A stretch of DNA of 35,732 bases, from contig DATIJL010000010.1 in NCBI GenBank assembly GCA_035478595.1, positions 1 to 35,732 of the forward strand, read 5' to 3'. Positions within the stretch are counted from its first letter, which is position 1, and each line of letters starts with the position of its first letter. The translations under genes and the position numbers were made by a program. Of the stretch, positions 6,935 to 13,442 are shown piece by piece. The notes beneath the pieces were generated by a model, which saw only the letters and a list, made by a program, of their open reading frames with translations, had not been told where the DNA came from and ran no database searches. The stretch comes from Candidatus Chromulinivoraceae bacterium. GTDB taxonomy: Bacteria; Patescibacteriota; Saccharimonadia; Saccharimonadales; Saccharimonadaceae.

Positions 6935-7446
6935 CTAACACTCCTAGTATGAATTTGTATTTGTTAGGACTTACGCAGAAACTTATAGGGTTTCCACTAA
7001 CACACAGGCTAGAGACACCCGGCTGTTTGAAGATAACGGGATAAGCAAGGTATTTGTACCGAAACGCTAAGCTTAAGGCTGGCTATATGAACTGCCTCGA
7101 CTCGCTACTCACTACACGCCAAAATCAACTGATGTTGTTCAGTCTCTGTAAATTATAAACTTAACTAGTAATATGTAAGCACGGCACGCAAAGTGTATCG
7201 TTCTGCAGTCATACCATGTAGTATACATTAATCCGGTGTTCAAAAAATACCGTTGGTCGCCATAAAGGATTCGAACCCATGCACAGATTAGAAAAATAAA
7301 CCAAAAATAAAGACGTTATATTTCAAACGCCTTTACCTATGTAATAATCTCATGGCTGGGCATAAAGAACGATTATAGAACTTTAATAGGGGTAGATAGC
7401 CTAAATATTATCGAAAAAGAGGATGATGAAGACGAGGAGAATAGCG
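6935..7446. other. intergenic region, about 500 bases, without intact gene
   Basis: This AT-rich stretch separates the glycosyltransferase from the PLD-family gene. The only recognised content is the tRNA 3'-end remnant at 7254-7280 and the leader of the next gene. The segment TTAGGACTTACGCAG near 6963 resembles some insertion-sequence ends, but no transposase is present. Confidence 0.4.
7254..7280 (-). repeat. tRNA 3'-end remnant (possible attachment site)
   Basis: Read on the minus strand, GGGTTCGAATCC followed by 12 bases and CCA looks like a T arm, an acceptor strand and an encoded CCA. No D arm or anticodon arm is found upstream on that strand, so it is a fragment. GGATTCGAACCC is repeated in the same orientation at 13036-13047 and in the tRNA-Gln gene. 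Confidence 0.55.
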
Positions 7447-7926
7447 ATGTTTAGACTATTCTCCCGCACGACTGACACGCAAGGATTATGTGCCTCTCAA
7501 CTTTTTAATAACGAAACTTTCTACAAAACGTTTACTAGCGACATGCGATATGCAAGACGGCGTGTCTATATTGAAAGTCCGTTCATAACTAAGAGACGCA
7601 TCGACGAATTGTTGCCAATTTTTGAGGGGCTACGCTATAGAGATATAGAAGTCACGGTCAATACGCGATGTCCTGATGAGCATGATGGTGAGTATATCGG
7701 CCAAGCCATTGACGGCATCCAAGCAATGCAAGAATTAGGTGTAAGAGTGCTCTACACCGTAAGGCATCACCGAAAGTTAGCAGTTATTGATGATGTTCTA
7801 TGGGAAGGCAGCTTAAACATACTTTCGCAAAATGATAGCTGCGAGGTAATGCGACGCATAGTGTCATCAGCGCTTGCCGATGAAATGCTGCGATTCACAG
7901 GAGCTACTAAATACGTTATTAACTAA
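7447..7926 (+). CDS. phospholipase D-family (single HKD motif) protein
   Basis: The 159-residue protein carries one phospholipase D-superfamily active-site motif: H108-R-K110-L-A-V-I-D115, followed by G121-S-L-N124. Earlier it has V-Y-I-E-S-P-F-I-T, the typical first strand of the fold. Single-HKD proteins usually work as dimers, as in the Nuc endonuclease family; similar domains also end some helicases. No signal peptide is seen. GAGGAG lies seven bases before the chosen ATG; two in-frame ATGs at 7423 and 7426 are possible but lack that spacing. It converges on the HAD-like gene, overlapping it by four bases. A truncated paralogue lies at 10833. Nuclease activity is inferred. Confidence 0.75.
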   Translation: MFRLFSRTTDTQGLCASQLFNNETFYKTFTSDMRYARRRVYIESPFITKRRIDELLPIFEGLRYRDIEVTVNTRCPDEHDGEYIGQAIDGIQAMQELGVRVLYTVRHHRKLAVIDDVLWEGSLNILSQNDSCEVMRRIVSSALADEMLRFTGATKYVIN

Positions 7927-8330
7927 CCATTGCTTACTACTCGCGCCAGCTTATCAAGTAAGTTGGGATCTTTATGGAGATCAACCATGATGAAGTTATG
8001 GACTGCTTCATGTTTCTCAAGTACATTCAGTTCATTTGGCCAAAGATCGTCATCAAACCAAAGGAAATCTTCATCAAAGTTAATGACATCTGTCTTGAGT
8101 TCGTTCCACTTCGTCGGTTTTATTTTATCGAGAAGCTCTACGGTCTCAGGTTTTAAATATGGGGCAAGCACTGCTTTGGCGCGGTTTTCACCATTCCAGT
8201 TGTGAGTCGTGAGCCAATAAGTGGAGTCTGGGTATTTTGCAAGGATAGCCTGCAAGAACTCATCGGCATAGTTTGCGGCGTGAGTTTCGTTGACGAGTAA
8301 CACCCCGTCTATATCCAGATAAACATTCAT
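7923..8330 (-). CDS. small HAD-like hydrolase
   Basis: The 135-residue protein begins MNVYLDIDGVLL, where D6-x-D8 is motif I of the haloacid dehalogenase superfamily (nucleophile and acid/base Asp). A Thr-Thr after a hydrophobic strand (YWLTTHNW) is motif II, a Lys near residue 70-75 (PTKWNELK) may be motif III, and WFDDDLW near residue 92 supplies the acidic motif IV. It is short, without a large cap domain, like uncharacterised HAD proteins and some nucleic-acid-end phosphatases. It has no ribosome binding site; instead TATAAT ends seven bases before the ATG. Its stop overlaps the stop of the PLD-family gene. The substrate is unknown. Confidence 0.65.
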   Translation of the reverse strand: MNVYLDIDGVLLVNETHAANYADEFLQAILAKYPDSTYWLTTHNWNGENRAKAVLAPYLKPETVELLDKIKPTKWNELKTDVINFDEDFLWFDDDLWPNELNVLEKHEAVHNFIMVDLHKDPNLLDKLARVVSNG

Positions 8331-8337
8331 GGAGTTT

Positions 8338-8343
8338 ATTATA
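8338..8343 (-). promoter_or_regulatory. -10 box TATAAT, leaderless start
   Basis: TATAAT is followed by AAACTCC and then the ATG of the HAD-like gene. No Shine-Dalgarno sequence could fit in the predicted transcript. Confidence 0.55.
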
Positions 8344-8425
8344 TCAGGGATGGTCTCAAACCGCTTTCTGCATCAGTATTCGCTCATTTCATCCCAAATT
8401 GCATTGATTGTATGGTGCAGCTTCC

Positions 8426-9118
8426 TTACGCCCCGGCCTTTAACCTAAAATCCCACAAGTCGAGCGGATTCGTAAACATCGTAATAATCTTGACGTCGAA
8501 TGCGTGGCCACTCATATCAATGTCGTGCTCGACTCGCTGTCGAAGCTCCCAGTACGCATCTACGCGACGATCTTTGCTTGACTGTACGCGCGATTGCGTC
8601 CAGACGAAGATAATACCCTCGTCAAATGGCGTTTCTTCGTAGAAGCTTGCTAGCTGCGGCAGTGCGTCCTGGCTGATCTTCTTAAGGAACTTGTTGTTAA
8701 ACTTCTCGGCTTCTATTACGGCTGCCGAGTCTCCTAATGTCTTTGTTTCGACGGGGAGAACTTTATCGCCATTCCATGCCTTGAAGTCGGGCTGTTTCTT
8801 GTTTTTGCGCGGCAGGTACTCTGCATCAGTAAACGCACCGAAGAAGCTCTTTGCCCAGTCTGTGAGGCGACGAGCAGTATCATATTCGGCGAACATAGTC
8901 ACAATGCGATGGTCGTTGTCTGCGGCAGTGATTTGCCCAACAATATCAAAGATCTTTTCGCCATTCCTTACTTTAGTAACAGTATCTACAATCTCATCAA
9001 GCCACTTGTCATTAGTGAGGTCGTGCTTGAGCTCTTGGTAGAAAGGTGATGCCGTTAAGCCTAGCTTTTCGTAGCGCTTGAGCACGAGTTCCATTTTTGC
9101 AATGACGTGGTCTTTCAT
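8426..9118 (-). CDS. orphan PD-(D/E)XK-like nuclease
   Basis: The 230-residue soluble protein contains P110-D111-F and, thirteen residues after the Asp, V-E124-T-K126, which together fit the PD-(D/E)XK metal-binding motif of restriction-type and repair nucleases. The N-terminal 90 residues are helical and charged. The region after the motif (VIEAEKFNNKFLKKISQDAL) could be the helix that often follows the core. The protein ends with a strand-rich segment (GIIFVWTQSR and DVKIITMFTNP). There is no methyltransferase or helicase partner beside it, so a classical restriction system is not evident. TATAAT ends six bases before its ATG. The fold assignment rests on motif spacing only. Confidence 0.5.
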   Translation of the reverse strand: MKDHVIAKMELVLKRYEKLGLTASPFYQELKHDLTNDKWLDEIVDTVTKVRNGEKIFDIVGQITAADNDHRIVTMFAEYDTARRLTDWAKSFFGAFTDAEYLPRKNKKQPDFKAWNGDKVLPVETKTLGDSAAVIEAEKFNNKFLKKISQDALPQLASFYEETPFDEGIIFVWTQSRVQSSKDRRVDAYWELRQRVEHDIDMSGHAFDVKIITMFTNPLDLWDFRLKAGA

Positions 9119-9124
9119 GGTCTA

Positions 9125-9130
9125 ATTATA
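9125..9130 (-). promoter_or_regulatory. -10 box TATAAT, leaderless start
   Basis: TATAAT, TAGACC, then the ATG at 9118. The opposing HD-domain gene has its own box within the same 50-base divergent region. Confidence 0.6.
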
Positions 9131-9155
9131 CCGCAAAAAACTGACTCGAATCTGT

Positions 9156-9161
9156 TAAAAT
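9156..9161 (+). promoter_or_regulatory. -10-like box TAAAAT, leaderless start
   Basis: TAAAAT, AAACCTC, then the ATG at 9169. It is a weaker match than its neighbours but has the same spacing. Confidence 0.4.
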
Positions 9162-9168
9162 AAACCTC

Positions 9169-9771
9169 ATGAACCTACCCACCCTAGAACAAATCGAAGC
9201 CCTCCATCATAAGTATGCGCCGTCAGACGCGGGGTTTGATCTCGTATTCACGCATTGCAAGATCGTATCCGAAATTGCCGAACAATGTATCGCTAACAAA
9301 CATCTCGACGTTGATGTGGAACTGGTCAAAGTCGGCTGCCTGCTTCATGACATTGGTGTCTATGAGCTGCTCGACACGGACGGCAAAGAGCGAGAAGATT
9401 TGCCATACATTACGCATGGCATCCGCGGTGAGACAATTCTCAAAAAAGAAGGGTTCTCCGAAATTATCTGGCGTTTTGGCTCGCACCATACGGGCGTAGG
9501 GCTGACCAAGCAGGACATCATAAAGCAAGAGTTACCGCTACCCTTGCAAGATTACGAAGCTGAAACCATTGAAGAAGAGCTAGTGATGTATGCCGACAAG
9601 TTCCATTCCAAAAATACACCACCCAACTTCAATACCTTTGAACACTACAAACAGACAGTTGCTAAATTCGGGCAAGAGAAGAGCGAGAAGTTCGCGCAGA
9701 TGGCCGAAAAGTTCGGCGTACCTGATTTAGCACCGCTGATTGCAGAGTACAAGCACGCGGTTAGAGGCTAG
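9169..9771 (+). CDS. HD-domain phosphohydrolase
   Basis: The 200-residue protein is an HD-superfamily metal-dependent hydrolase. The ligand pattern is visible: H29 (VFTHC), H60-D61 in G-C-L-L-H-D-I-G, further His at 83 and 106-107 (FGSHHTG), and D143 in M-Y-A-D-K-F-H. This arrangement resembles small bacterial HD proteins acting on nucleotides or phosphorylated metabolites; a specific substrate cannot be named. No membrane or signal segment is present. It starts seven bases after a TAAAAT box and has no ribosome binding site. Its stop overlaps the stop of the opposing PPC-domain gene by four bases. Confidence 0.8.
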   Translation: MNLPTLEQIEALHHKYAPSDAGFDLVFTHCKIVSEIAEQCIANKHLDVDVELVKVGCLLHDIGVYELLDTDGKEREDLPYITHGIRGETILKKEGFSEIIWRFGSHHTGVGLTKQDIIKQELPLPLQDYEAETIEEELVMYADKFHSKNTPPNFNTFEHYKQTVAKFGQEKSEKFAQMAEKFGVPDLAPLIAEYKHAVRG

Positions 9772-10181
9772 CTGTTGTTGCTCGATACAACTAGCTCAGG
9801 AAATCCAGTTTCTTCATCCAACTCGCGGGTGTAAGTAGCTTGCTCGTCCTCGCCAATCACAATCTCTGCTGTCGGGTGAATGATAGTACCTTCCTTGAGG
9901 TGGCCACCGAAGCCTTTACCCTCGCTGTCTGAAATTGCCATGTGGAGATGCACGCCGTTGACGCCGACAGTACCAACCAGTGAAGTTATCTCATAGTCAC
10001 CTTTATAGGTTCGGATGTCTTGCTTGTCTGGCAGTGCTCCGGCCATGCGCATACACGCTTGGCTCAGGCCGCCAACACAAGTGATGATGAAACCCGCTTG
10101 GATGTTCTTAGCTTTTACAAAATTCTCAAGCTCAAGTTTAAGGTCTTTACCTGGTTTGAGGCGAATGGTATGAAGTTTCAT
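9768..10181 (-). CDS. PPC-domain (DUF296) protein
   Basis: The 137-residue protein matches the PPC/DUF296 domain shared by plants and prokaryotes. It begins with the R-L-K-P-G-x-D-L strand and has the A-G-F-I-I-T-C-V-G-G turn at residues 29-38. It also has V-H78-L-H80 and F-G-G-H94-L, three His that bind a metal in solved family members, and a hydrophobic second half. In plants the domain accompanies AT-hooks, but prokaryotic single-domain forms have no established role and none is claimed here. It lies seven bases downstream of the methyltransferase stop, with no clear ribosome binding site, so the two probably share a transcript. Confidence 0.85.
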   Translation of the reverse strand: MKLHTIRLKPGKDLKLELENFVKAKNIQAGFIITCVGGLSQACMRMAGALPDKQDIRTYKGDYEITSLVGTVGVNGVHLHMAISDSEGKGFGGHLKEGTIIHPTAEIVIGEDEQATYTRELDEETGFPELVVSSNNS

Positions 10182-10188
10182 GGTTTAG

Positions 10189-10803
10189 CTACTTCCGCGC
10201 AATAACTTGCACCCATGTGGCACGTGAAGTTGGCTGGTCACCACTGGCTTTTACCTCGGAGAATCCCGCCTCCTGTACTACTTGGCGTATTTGATCTTCT
10301 GTCCAGTAGCAAAAATAGCGAGAAACACCGAGTTTATCTTCTGATGCTTCTGACCACTTTTCGCCTTCACCTTGTTTGACGGTAAAGGCAAAAGTACCAT
10401 GCTCACCTAGTGCAGCAAGCACCTTATGCAATACTTGCTTGGTTTCTTCGCGAGTGAAGTGGACTAGTACGGCGTTAGCGAAAACAAGATCGTATGGGCC
10501 ACCCAGATCGTCAGTTATTGCGTTAAGGTGACGAGCGCTAAAGCCTTTCTGGTTGAGGAGGTCAACAAAGGCTTGCGTCGCATCAGTGCATTCAACCGTG
10601 TAGCCTTGTTTTTGTAGATACGCGGCATCGCGGCCGAAGGCGCTGCCAAACTCAAGAATACGAGCAGTTTTGGGCAAATCAGTTAAAAACTCGTCAATCC
10701 AGTCTTTAACAGTGCCGTCGCCCATGTCTTGTACTGTGCCGTTGATATAGTCCTGGACGTGGCTTTCATATGCTTGGATGGTTTCTTGGTTGGGATCGTT
10801 CAT
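10189..10803 (-). CDS. class I SAM-dependent methyltransferase
   Basis: The 204-residue enzyme shows the Rossmann-like methyltransferase signature: motif I R-I-L-E-F-G-S-A-F-G-R-D at residues 49-60 binds S-adenosylmethionine, an acidic V-E-C-T-D strand follows, then Y-D-L-V-F-A-N-A-V-L-V-H-F around the third strand. It resembles small-molecule methyltransferases more than DNA or rRNA enzymes; the substrate is unknown. The chosen ATG at 10803 follows TATACT by six bases; another ATG 18 bases upstream would overlap that box, so it is less likely. It precedes the PPC-domain gene on the same strand. Confidence 0.85.
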   Translation of the reverse strand: MNDPNQETIQAYESHVQDYINGTVQDMGDGTVKDWIDEFLTDLPKTARILEFGSAFGRDAAYLQKQGYTVECTDATQAFVDLLNQKGFSARHLNAITDDLGGPYDLVFANAVLVHFTREETKQVLHKVLAALGEHGTFAFTVKQGEGEKWSEASEDKLGVSRYFCYWTEDQIRQVVQEAGFSEVKASGDQPTSRATWVQVIARK

Positions 10804-10809
10804 GTACCA

Positions 10810-10815
10810 AGTATA
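10810..10815 (-). promoter_or_regulatory. -10 box TATACT, leaderless start
   Basis: TATACT, TGGTAC, then the ATG of the methyltransferase. Confidence 0.6.
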
Positions 10816-10832
10816 CCCCACGTGCTATTTGA

Positions 10833-11063
10833 TGGCAGGCTGAGGAGACTATCGTTGAATTACAGAAACTCTGTGTAACCGTACTCATTACGGGTGGCCA
10901 TCATCGAAAGCTCGCAATCATTGATAAGGGCATTCTATATGAGGGCTCCCTCAATATCCTATCCCAAAATGACAGTTGCGAAATAATGCGACGTATCGAG
11001 TCTCGTTATCTCGTGACACAAATGCTACATTTCACCAAGCTCGGGCGGTTCCTCGATGAGTAG
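10833..11063 (+). pseudogene. 5'-truncated copy of the PLD-family gene
   Basis: Open from just after a TGA at 10830, this frame encodes about 76 residues with no start codon. It aligns with the last 71 residues of the PLD-family protein at 7447: GGHHRKLAIID against TVRHHRKLAVID, then a shared YEGSLNILSQNDSCEIMRRI-type block with few changes, and both end soon after a M-L-x-F-T segment. The HKD active site is intact but the N-terminal half is gone. The divergence suggests an old duplicate. Together the two copies bracket the HAD to methyltransferase block. Confidence 0.8.
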
Positions 11064-11114
11064 TATAACGCTGATTCATAAATGAACTTAGCCGCAGTAA
11101 CCAGCTCGAGTCAC

Positions 11115-11942
11115 CTAATCTTTTGACGTTTTGGCATTCCTACTCGCTAAGACCTTGGCGTTCATTTTGCCCAAGATGCCAGTCACTACCGAGCGAGGTA
11201 GCTTAGAAATTACTCGATTAGCAACACCTGGAATACGCACGGCGGTATTTGAAGTAATAGCTTTCAAGCCTTCTGCCGCACATTGTTCAGCCGACATCGG
11301 CTTCATTGATGAATCTTGAGATGCCAACCCTAGCTCTGTCAGCATAGGCGTGGCTACCGGCCCAGGTAATAGGGCTGCAACATTAACACCAGATGGCTTC
11401 AACTCAGCATGTAATGCCTCGGCTAGGCTAAGTATATATGCTTTAGCTGCACCATAATCTGCCATATATGGCACACCCTGCAGGCCCATAAGCGAGGAGA
11501 CGAGTAAGATTCCGCCTCGACCGCGTTTGCTCATTAGCTTACCGAAGTGGTGTGCTAGCTGAACATGCGCCGAGACATTCACGCGCACGCTTTCTAGCAA
11601 CGTCGGTAAGTCGGCAGTCAGAAATTCGCGGGTAGCGCCGACGCCAGCATTTGAAACTACTAAGCCAACTTCAATATCCTTAGTAGCTTTAACGATGTCA
11701 CTGAGAAAGTTTTCGTCTGTAAGATCGACCCTGACCGCCCGATACGAAACGCCATATTCCTTTGTGAGGCTATCACCGAGCTTATTCAGAACTGGCAGTC
11801 GCCTAGCTACAAGTACTAGGTTGATGTTGCTAGCTGCGAGCTGGCGGGCGAATTGCTCCCCAATGCCTGAGGAGGCGCCAGTAACGACTGCCCATGAGCC
11901 AAACTTGTGATTATCTATCTTCTGATACGGTTCTTTTGTCAT
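11115..11942 (-). CDS. short-chain dehydrogenase/reductase
   Basis: The 275-residue enzyme is a classical SDR. The cofactor loop T-G-A-S-S-G-I-G is at residues 21-28, the N-A-G motif at 98-100, and the catalytic Ser near 149-150 with Y163-x-x-x-K167 (ADYGAAKAY). The sequence V-A-R-R after the second strand suggests NADP(H) preference. The LPGPVATPM segment after the active site is also typical. It is soluble and resembles the uncharacterised DltE/YqjQ-like SDRs; the substrate is unknown. The ATG at 11942 lies seven bases after AGGAG; the ATG two codons upstream is too close. It is near the HxlR gene on the same strand. Confidence 0.88.
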   Translation of the reverse strand: MTKEPYQKIDNHKFGSWAVVTGASSGIGEQFARQLAASNINLVLVARRLPVLNKLGDSLTKEYGVSYRAVRVDLTDENFLSDIVKATKDIEVGLVVSNAGVGATREFLTADLPTLLESVRVNVSAHVQLAHHFGKLMSKRGRGGILLVSSLMGLQGVPYMADYGAAKAYILSLAEALHAELKPSGVNVAALLPGPVATPMLTELGLASQDSSMKPMSAEQCAAEGLKAITSNTAVRIPGVANRVISKLPRSVVTGILGKMNAKVLASRNAKTSKD

Positions 11943-12001
11943 ATTCATACTCCTATATTGGAAATCTTATTGTTTTGTTACGAGAGCTAGTTCTTCCTGT
12001 T

Positions 12002-12499
12002 TCAACTCTTCATCACTAGGCCCATTGAATTGATACCACCCTCTGGAAGCCATTCCTTACGCTCAAAGACATATTTGCCCCGCTTTACATCACGAATAAC
12101 TTGGCCGATGACTTTCTCACGATTCTCCTTAACCGCAGCTACAAATGGAGGGCTTGGCGGTGCAATAAAATCAGGCGCGAACTCACCGCTCCATAACTGA
12201 AGGTCGATAAGAAATGGTATAAATCCCAAGCCGCGTGAGGTTAATGAAAAGATCTCACGTCGCTTATCTTTTGGATCGATCTTCTTTTTGATGATTCCTT
12301 GGCACTCAAGACGTAATAGTCGATCGGCCAATATGTTCGTGGCGATTCCTTCGTCTGACCGCAAAAACTCCCCATGTGTTTTTTTACCGAGGTAGACGAT
12401 ATCCCTAATAATCAGCAGGCTCCACTTGTCGCCAATAAGCTCAACGGCGTAATTGATAGGACAAACTGATCGGGGCTGCTTATTTTGCATCGTTGACAT
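12002..12499 (-). CDS. HxlR-family transcriptional regulator
   Basis: The 165-residue regulator has the HxlR winged-helix domain at about residues 10-105: C-P-I-N-Y-A-V-E-L-I-G-D-K-W-S-L-L-I-I-R-D at the start, L-A-D-R-L-x-x-L in the recognition region, then D-K-R-R-E-I-F-S-L-T in the wing. HxlR proteins often sense redox or reactive electrophiles through a Cys near the N-terminus; a Cys is present just before P-I-N-Y. I chose the ATG at 12499 because TATACT precedes it by exactly six bases; longer frames upstream run through the operator and into the divergent gene. It probably represses itself and the YCII gene from the palindrome at 12515. Confidence 0.85.
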   Translation of the reverse strand: MSTMQNKQPRSVCPINYAVELIGDKWSLLIIRDIVYLGKKTHGEFLRSDEGIATNILADRLLRLECQGIIKKKIDPKDKRREIFSLTSRGLGFIPFLIDLQLWSGEFAPDFIAPPSPPFVAAVKENREKVIGQVIRDVKRGKYVFERKEWLPEGGINSMGLVMKS

Positions 12500-12505
12500 A
12501 ATTGC

Positions 12506-12511
12506 AGTATA
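12506..12511 (-). promoter_or_regulatory. -10 box TATACT of the HxlR gene, leaderless start
   Basis: TATACT, GCAATT, then the ATG at 12499. The operator palindrome begins four bases upstream of this box. Confidence 0.6.
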
Positions 12512-12514
12512 ACA

Positions 12515-12547
12515 TGTTTGCATTTTGCAAACAATATCTGCTATTAT
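12515..12547. promoter_or_regulatory. operator palindrome and YCII promoter
   Basis: TGTTTGC (12515-12521) and GCAAACA (12527-12533) are perfect inverted repeats around ATTTT. The plus-strand promoter of the YCII gene, TTGCAT (12518-12523) with TATTAT (12542-12547) at 18-base spacing, overlaps the palindrome, so a bound HxlR protein could block both directions. Confidence 0.55.
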
Positions 12548-12584
12548 CGGACTTGGAACTACTAAATAATAAAGGATTAAACAT

Positions 12585-12911
12585 ATGTCAAAATACGCTT
12601 TAATATTCAAATCTAACCAGGCTTTCGATTGGACTACTTTACCACCAGAAGAAGCTCAAAAGATGGCAGGTGCTTGGGGCGCTTGGATCGCTTCGATGGG
12701 TTCAGCTGTTCAGGGTGCTGAAGCTTTCAAATTTGGCGGTAAGAGTGTCGCTAAGGATGGTAAGAAAACGGCCGACAACCTTCTCACGGGCTTCGTTGTC
12801 GTTGAAGCGGAGAATTTTAGCGAAGCCGAGAAACTCGCCGAAGGTGCGCCAAGTGTTGCTCCAGGGCAAGGCAGCATTGAGGTATATGAAGTGCTGCCAA
12901 CGCACTCATAG
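12585..12911 (+). CDS. YCII-related domain protein
   Basis: The 108-residue protein looks like a YCII/DGPF-type ferredoxin-like fold protein. It starts with a Y-A-L-I-F-K strand, followed by a W-G-A-W-I-A-S-M-G helix and turn, then a strand F-V-V-V-E-A-E-N-F-S-E-A and a final G-x-I-E-V-Y-E-V-L-P strand typical of the family. Members include small dehydrochlorinase-like enzymes and many uncharacterised proteins. It is divergent from the HxlR regulator, a common pairing for stress-inducible small enzymes. The ATG follows AAAGG with a 9-base gap. Confidence 0.8.
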   Translation: MSKYALIFKSNQAFDWTTLPPEEAQKMAGAWGAWIASMGSAVQGAEAFKFGGKSVAKDGKKTADNLLTGFVVVEAENFSEAEKLAEGAPSVAPGQGSIEVYEVLPTHS

Positions 12912-12931
12912 CATTTAAGACATTCTGTACT

Positions 12932-12978
12932 AAATACCGGACGGATACGAATCTTATCTCGTGGCTGTTCGGTATTTT
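12932..12978 (+). terminator. possible terminator of the YCII gene
   Basis: AAATACCG (12932-12939) pairs with CGGTATTT (12970-12977), ending in TTTT. The loop is about 30 bases, longer than usual. Confidence 0.35.
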
Positions 12979-13033
12979 GCATATGGAATAAGAGCCCTAG
13001 GATAACTGAGAAGATGGATGTTTTTGAGGCATA

Positions 13034-13048
13034 AGGGATTCGAACCCC
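13034..13048 (-). repeat. tRNA T-arm remnant, direct repeat of the tRNA-Gln 3' region
   Basis: AGGGATTCGAACCCC is identical to 13136-13150 inside tRNA-Gln, 102 bases away in the same orientation. It is preceded by GCATA instead of a proper acceptor strand, and no other tRNA arms are found. It resembles an integration scar. Confidence 0.6.
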
Positions 13049-13080
13049 AGCTTACAGAGGTGGTACTGAGGGAAACGAAA

Positions 13081-13106
13081 AGTAACACGCAAACATGCGT
13101 GTTACT
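13081..13106 (-). terminator. terminator of tRNA-Gln
   Basis: AGTAACACGC and GCGTGTTACT form a perfect 10-base stem around AAACAT. It lies 17 bases after the CCA end on the minus strand and is followed there by TTTCGTTT. Confidence 0.75.
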
Positions 13107-13123
13107 ACCTCTGTTAACAATCG

Positions 13124-13198
13124 TGGCTGGGATGGAGGGATTCGAACCCCCGAATGCTGGGACCAGAACCCAGTGCCTTACCACTTGGCGACACCCCA
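13124..13198 (-). tRNA. tRNA-Gln(CTG)
   Basis: On the minus strand a complete 75-base cloverleaf is present. The acceptor stem is TGGGGTG/CATCCCA with one G-U, discriminator G and an encoded CCA. The D arm contains AAGTGGTAAGG, and the anticodon stem CTGGG/CCCAG carries the loop TTCTGGT, so the anticodon is CTG, reading CAG for glutamine. The T arm has GGTTCGAATCC. The acceptor start TGGGGTGTCGCCAAG is typical of bacterial tRNA-Gln. It stands alone before its terminator. Confidence 0.95.
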
Positions 13199-13326
13199 TC
13201 GGTATCAGAGGAAATTGTACCATTGCCGAAGGAGAAACTCAAGACTTTACTGTTTGACACTTACGGCAAGGAATTAAAGATTGTATTTCCTTCAGTATTG
13301 TATTATGCTCCATATAAACGTAAGCA

Positions 13327-13341
13327 ACACATATTATGTGT
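13327..13341. promoter_or_regulatory. palindrome upstream of the surface locus
   Basis: ACACATA-T-TATGTGT is a perfect palindrome with a single central base. It abuts the CRP-like site at 13345 and may be a second operator. Confidence 0.4.
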
Positions 13342-13344
13342 GCA

Positions 13345-13360
13345 TGTGATATAAATCACA
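13345..13360. promoter_or_regulatory. CRP/FNR-type site TGTGA-N6-TCACA upstream of the surface locus
   Basis: TGTGA-TATAAA-TCACA matches the core consensus known for CRP-family regulators in other bacteria, and the flanking A and T extend the symmetry. Its centre (13352.5) is 34.5 bases from the first base of the predicted -10 box at 13387. The same arrangement occurs before ackA. No CRP-family gene lies in the window. Confidence 0.55.
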
Positions 13361-13386
13361 TCATATACGAAGTATAAGCAATATAG

Positions 13387-13392
13387 TATACT
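13387..13392 (+). promoter_or_regulatory. -10 box TATACT of the surface locus
   Basis: TATACT lies about 50 bases before the first gene, leaving a leader with an AGGTAGAG ribosome binding site. No good -35 box is seen, consistent with dependence on an activator. Confidence 0.5.
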
Positions 13393-13442
13393 CAAGACAA
13401 TGGGCATATAGTAGTGGGAATAAGGAGTAGTAGGTAGAGATT

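Noticed and set aside
6960-6985. An insertion-sequence end (TTAGGACTTACGCAG)
   Set aside because: The motif resembles some IS termini, but no matching opposite end or transposase was found, so it is not called.
7254-7330. A complete tRNA gene at the 7254 T-arm motif
   Set aside because: Only the T arm and an acceptor-like end are present; no anticodon or D arm could be drawn on the minus strand, and the T stem has mismatches.
7923-10821. A named defence system made of the PLD, HAD, nuclease-like, HD and methyltransferase genes
   Set aside because: The genes are on both strands with separate promoters and convergent overlaps, so they do not form an operon, and no known defence gene set matches.
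13018-13260. Open frames across the tRNA-Gln region
   Set aside because: They read through the tRNA and its terminator and are not protein-like.
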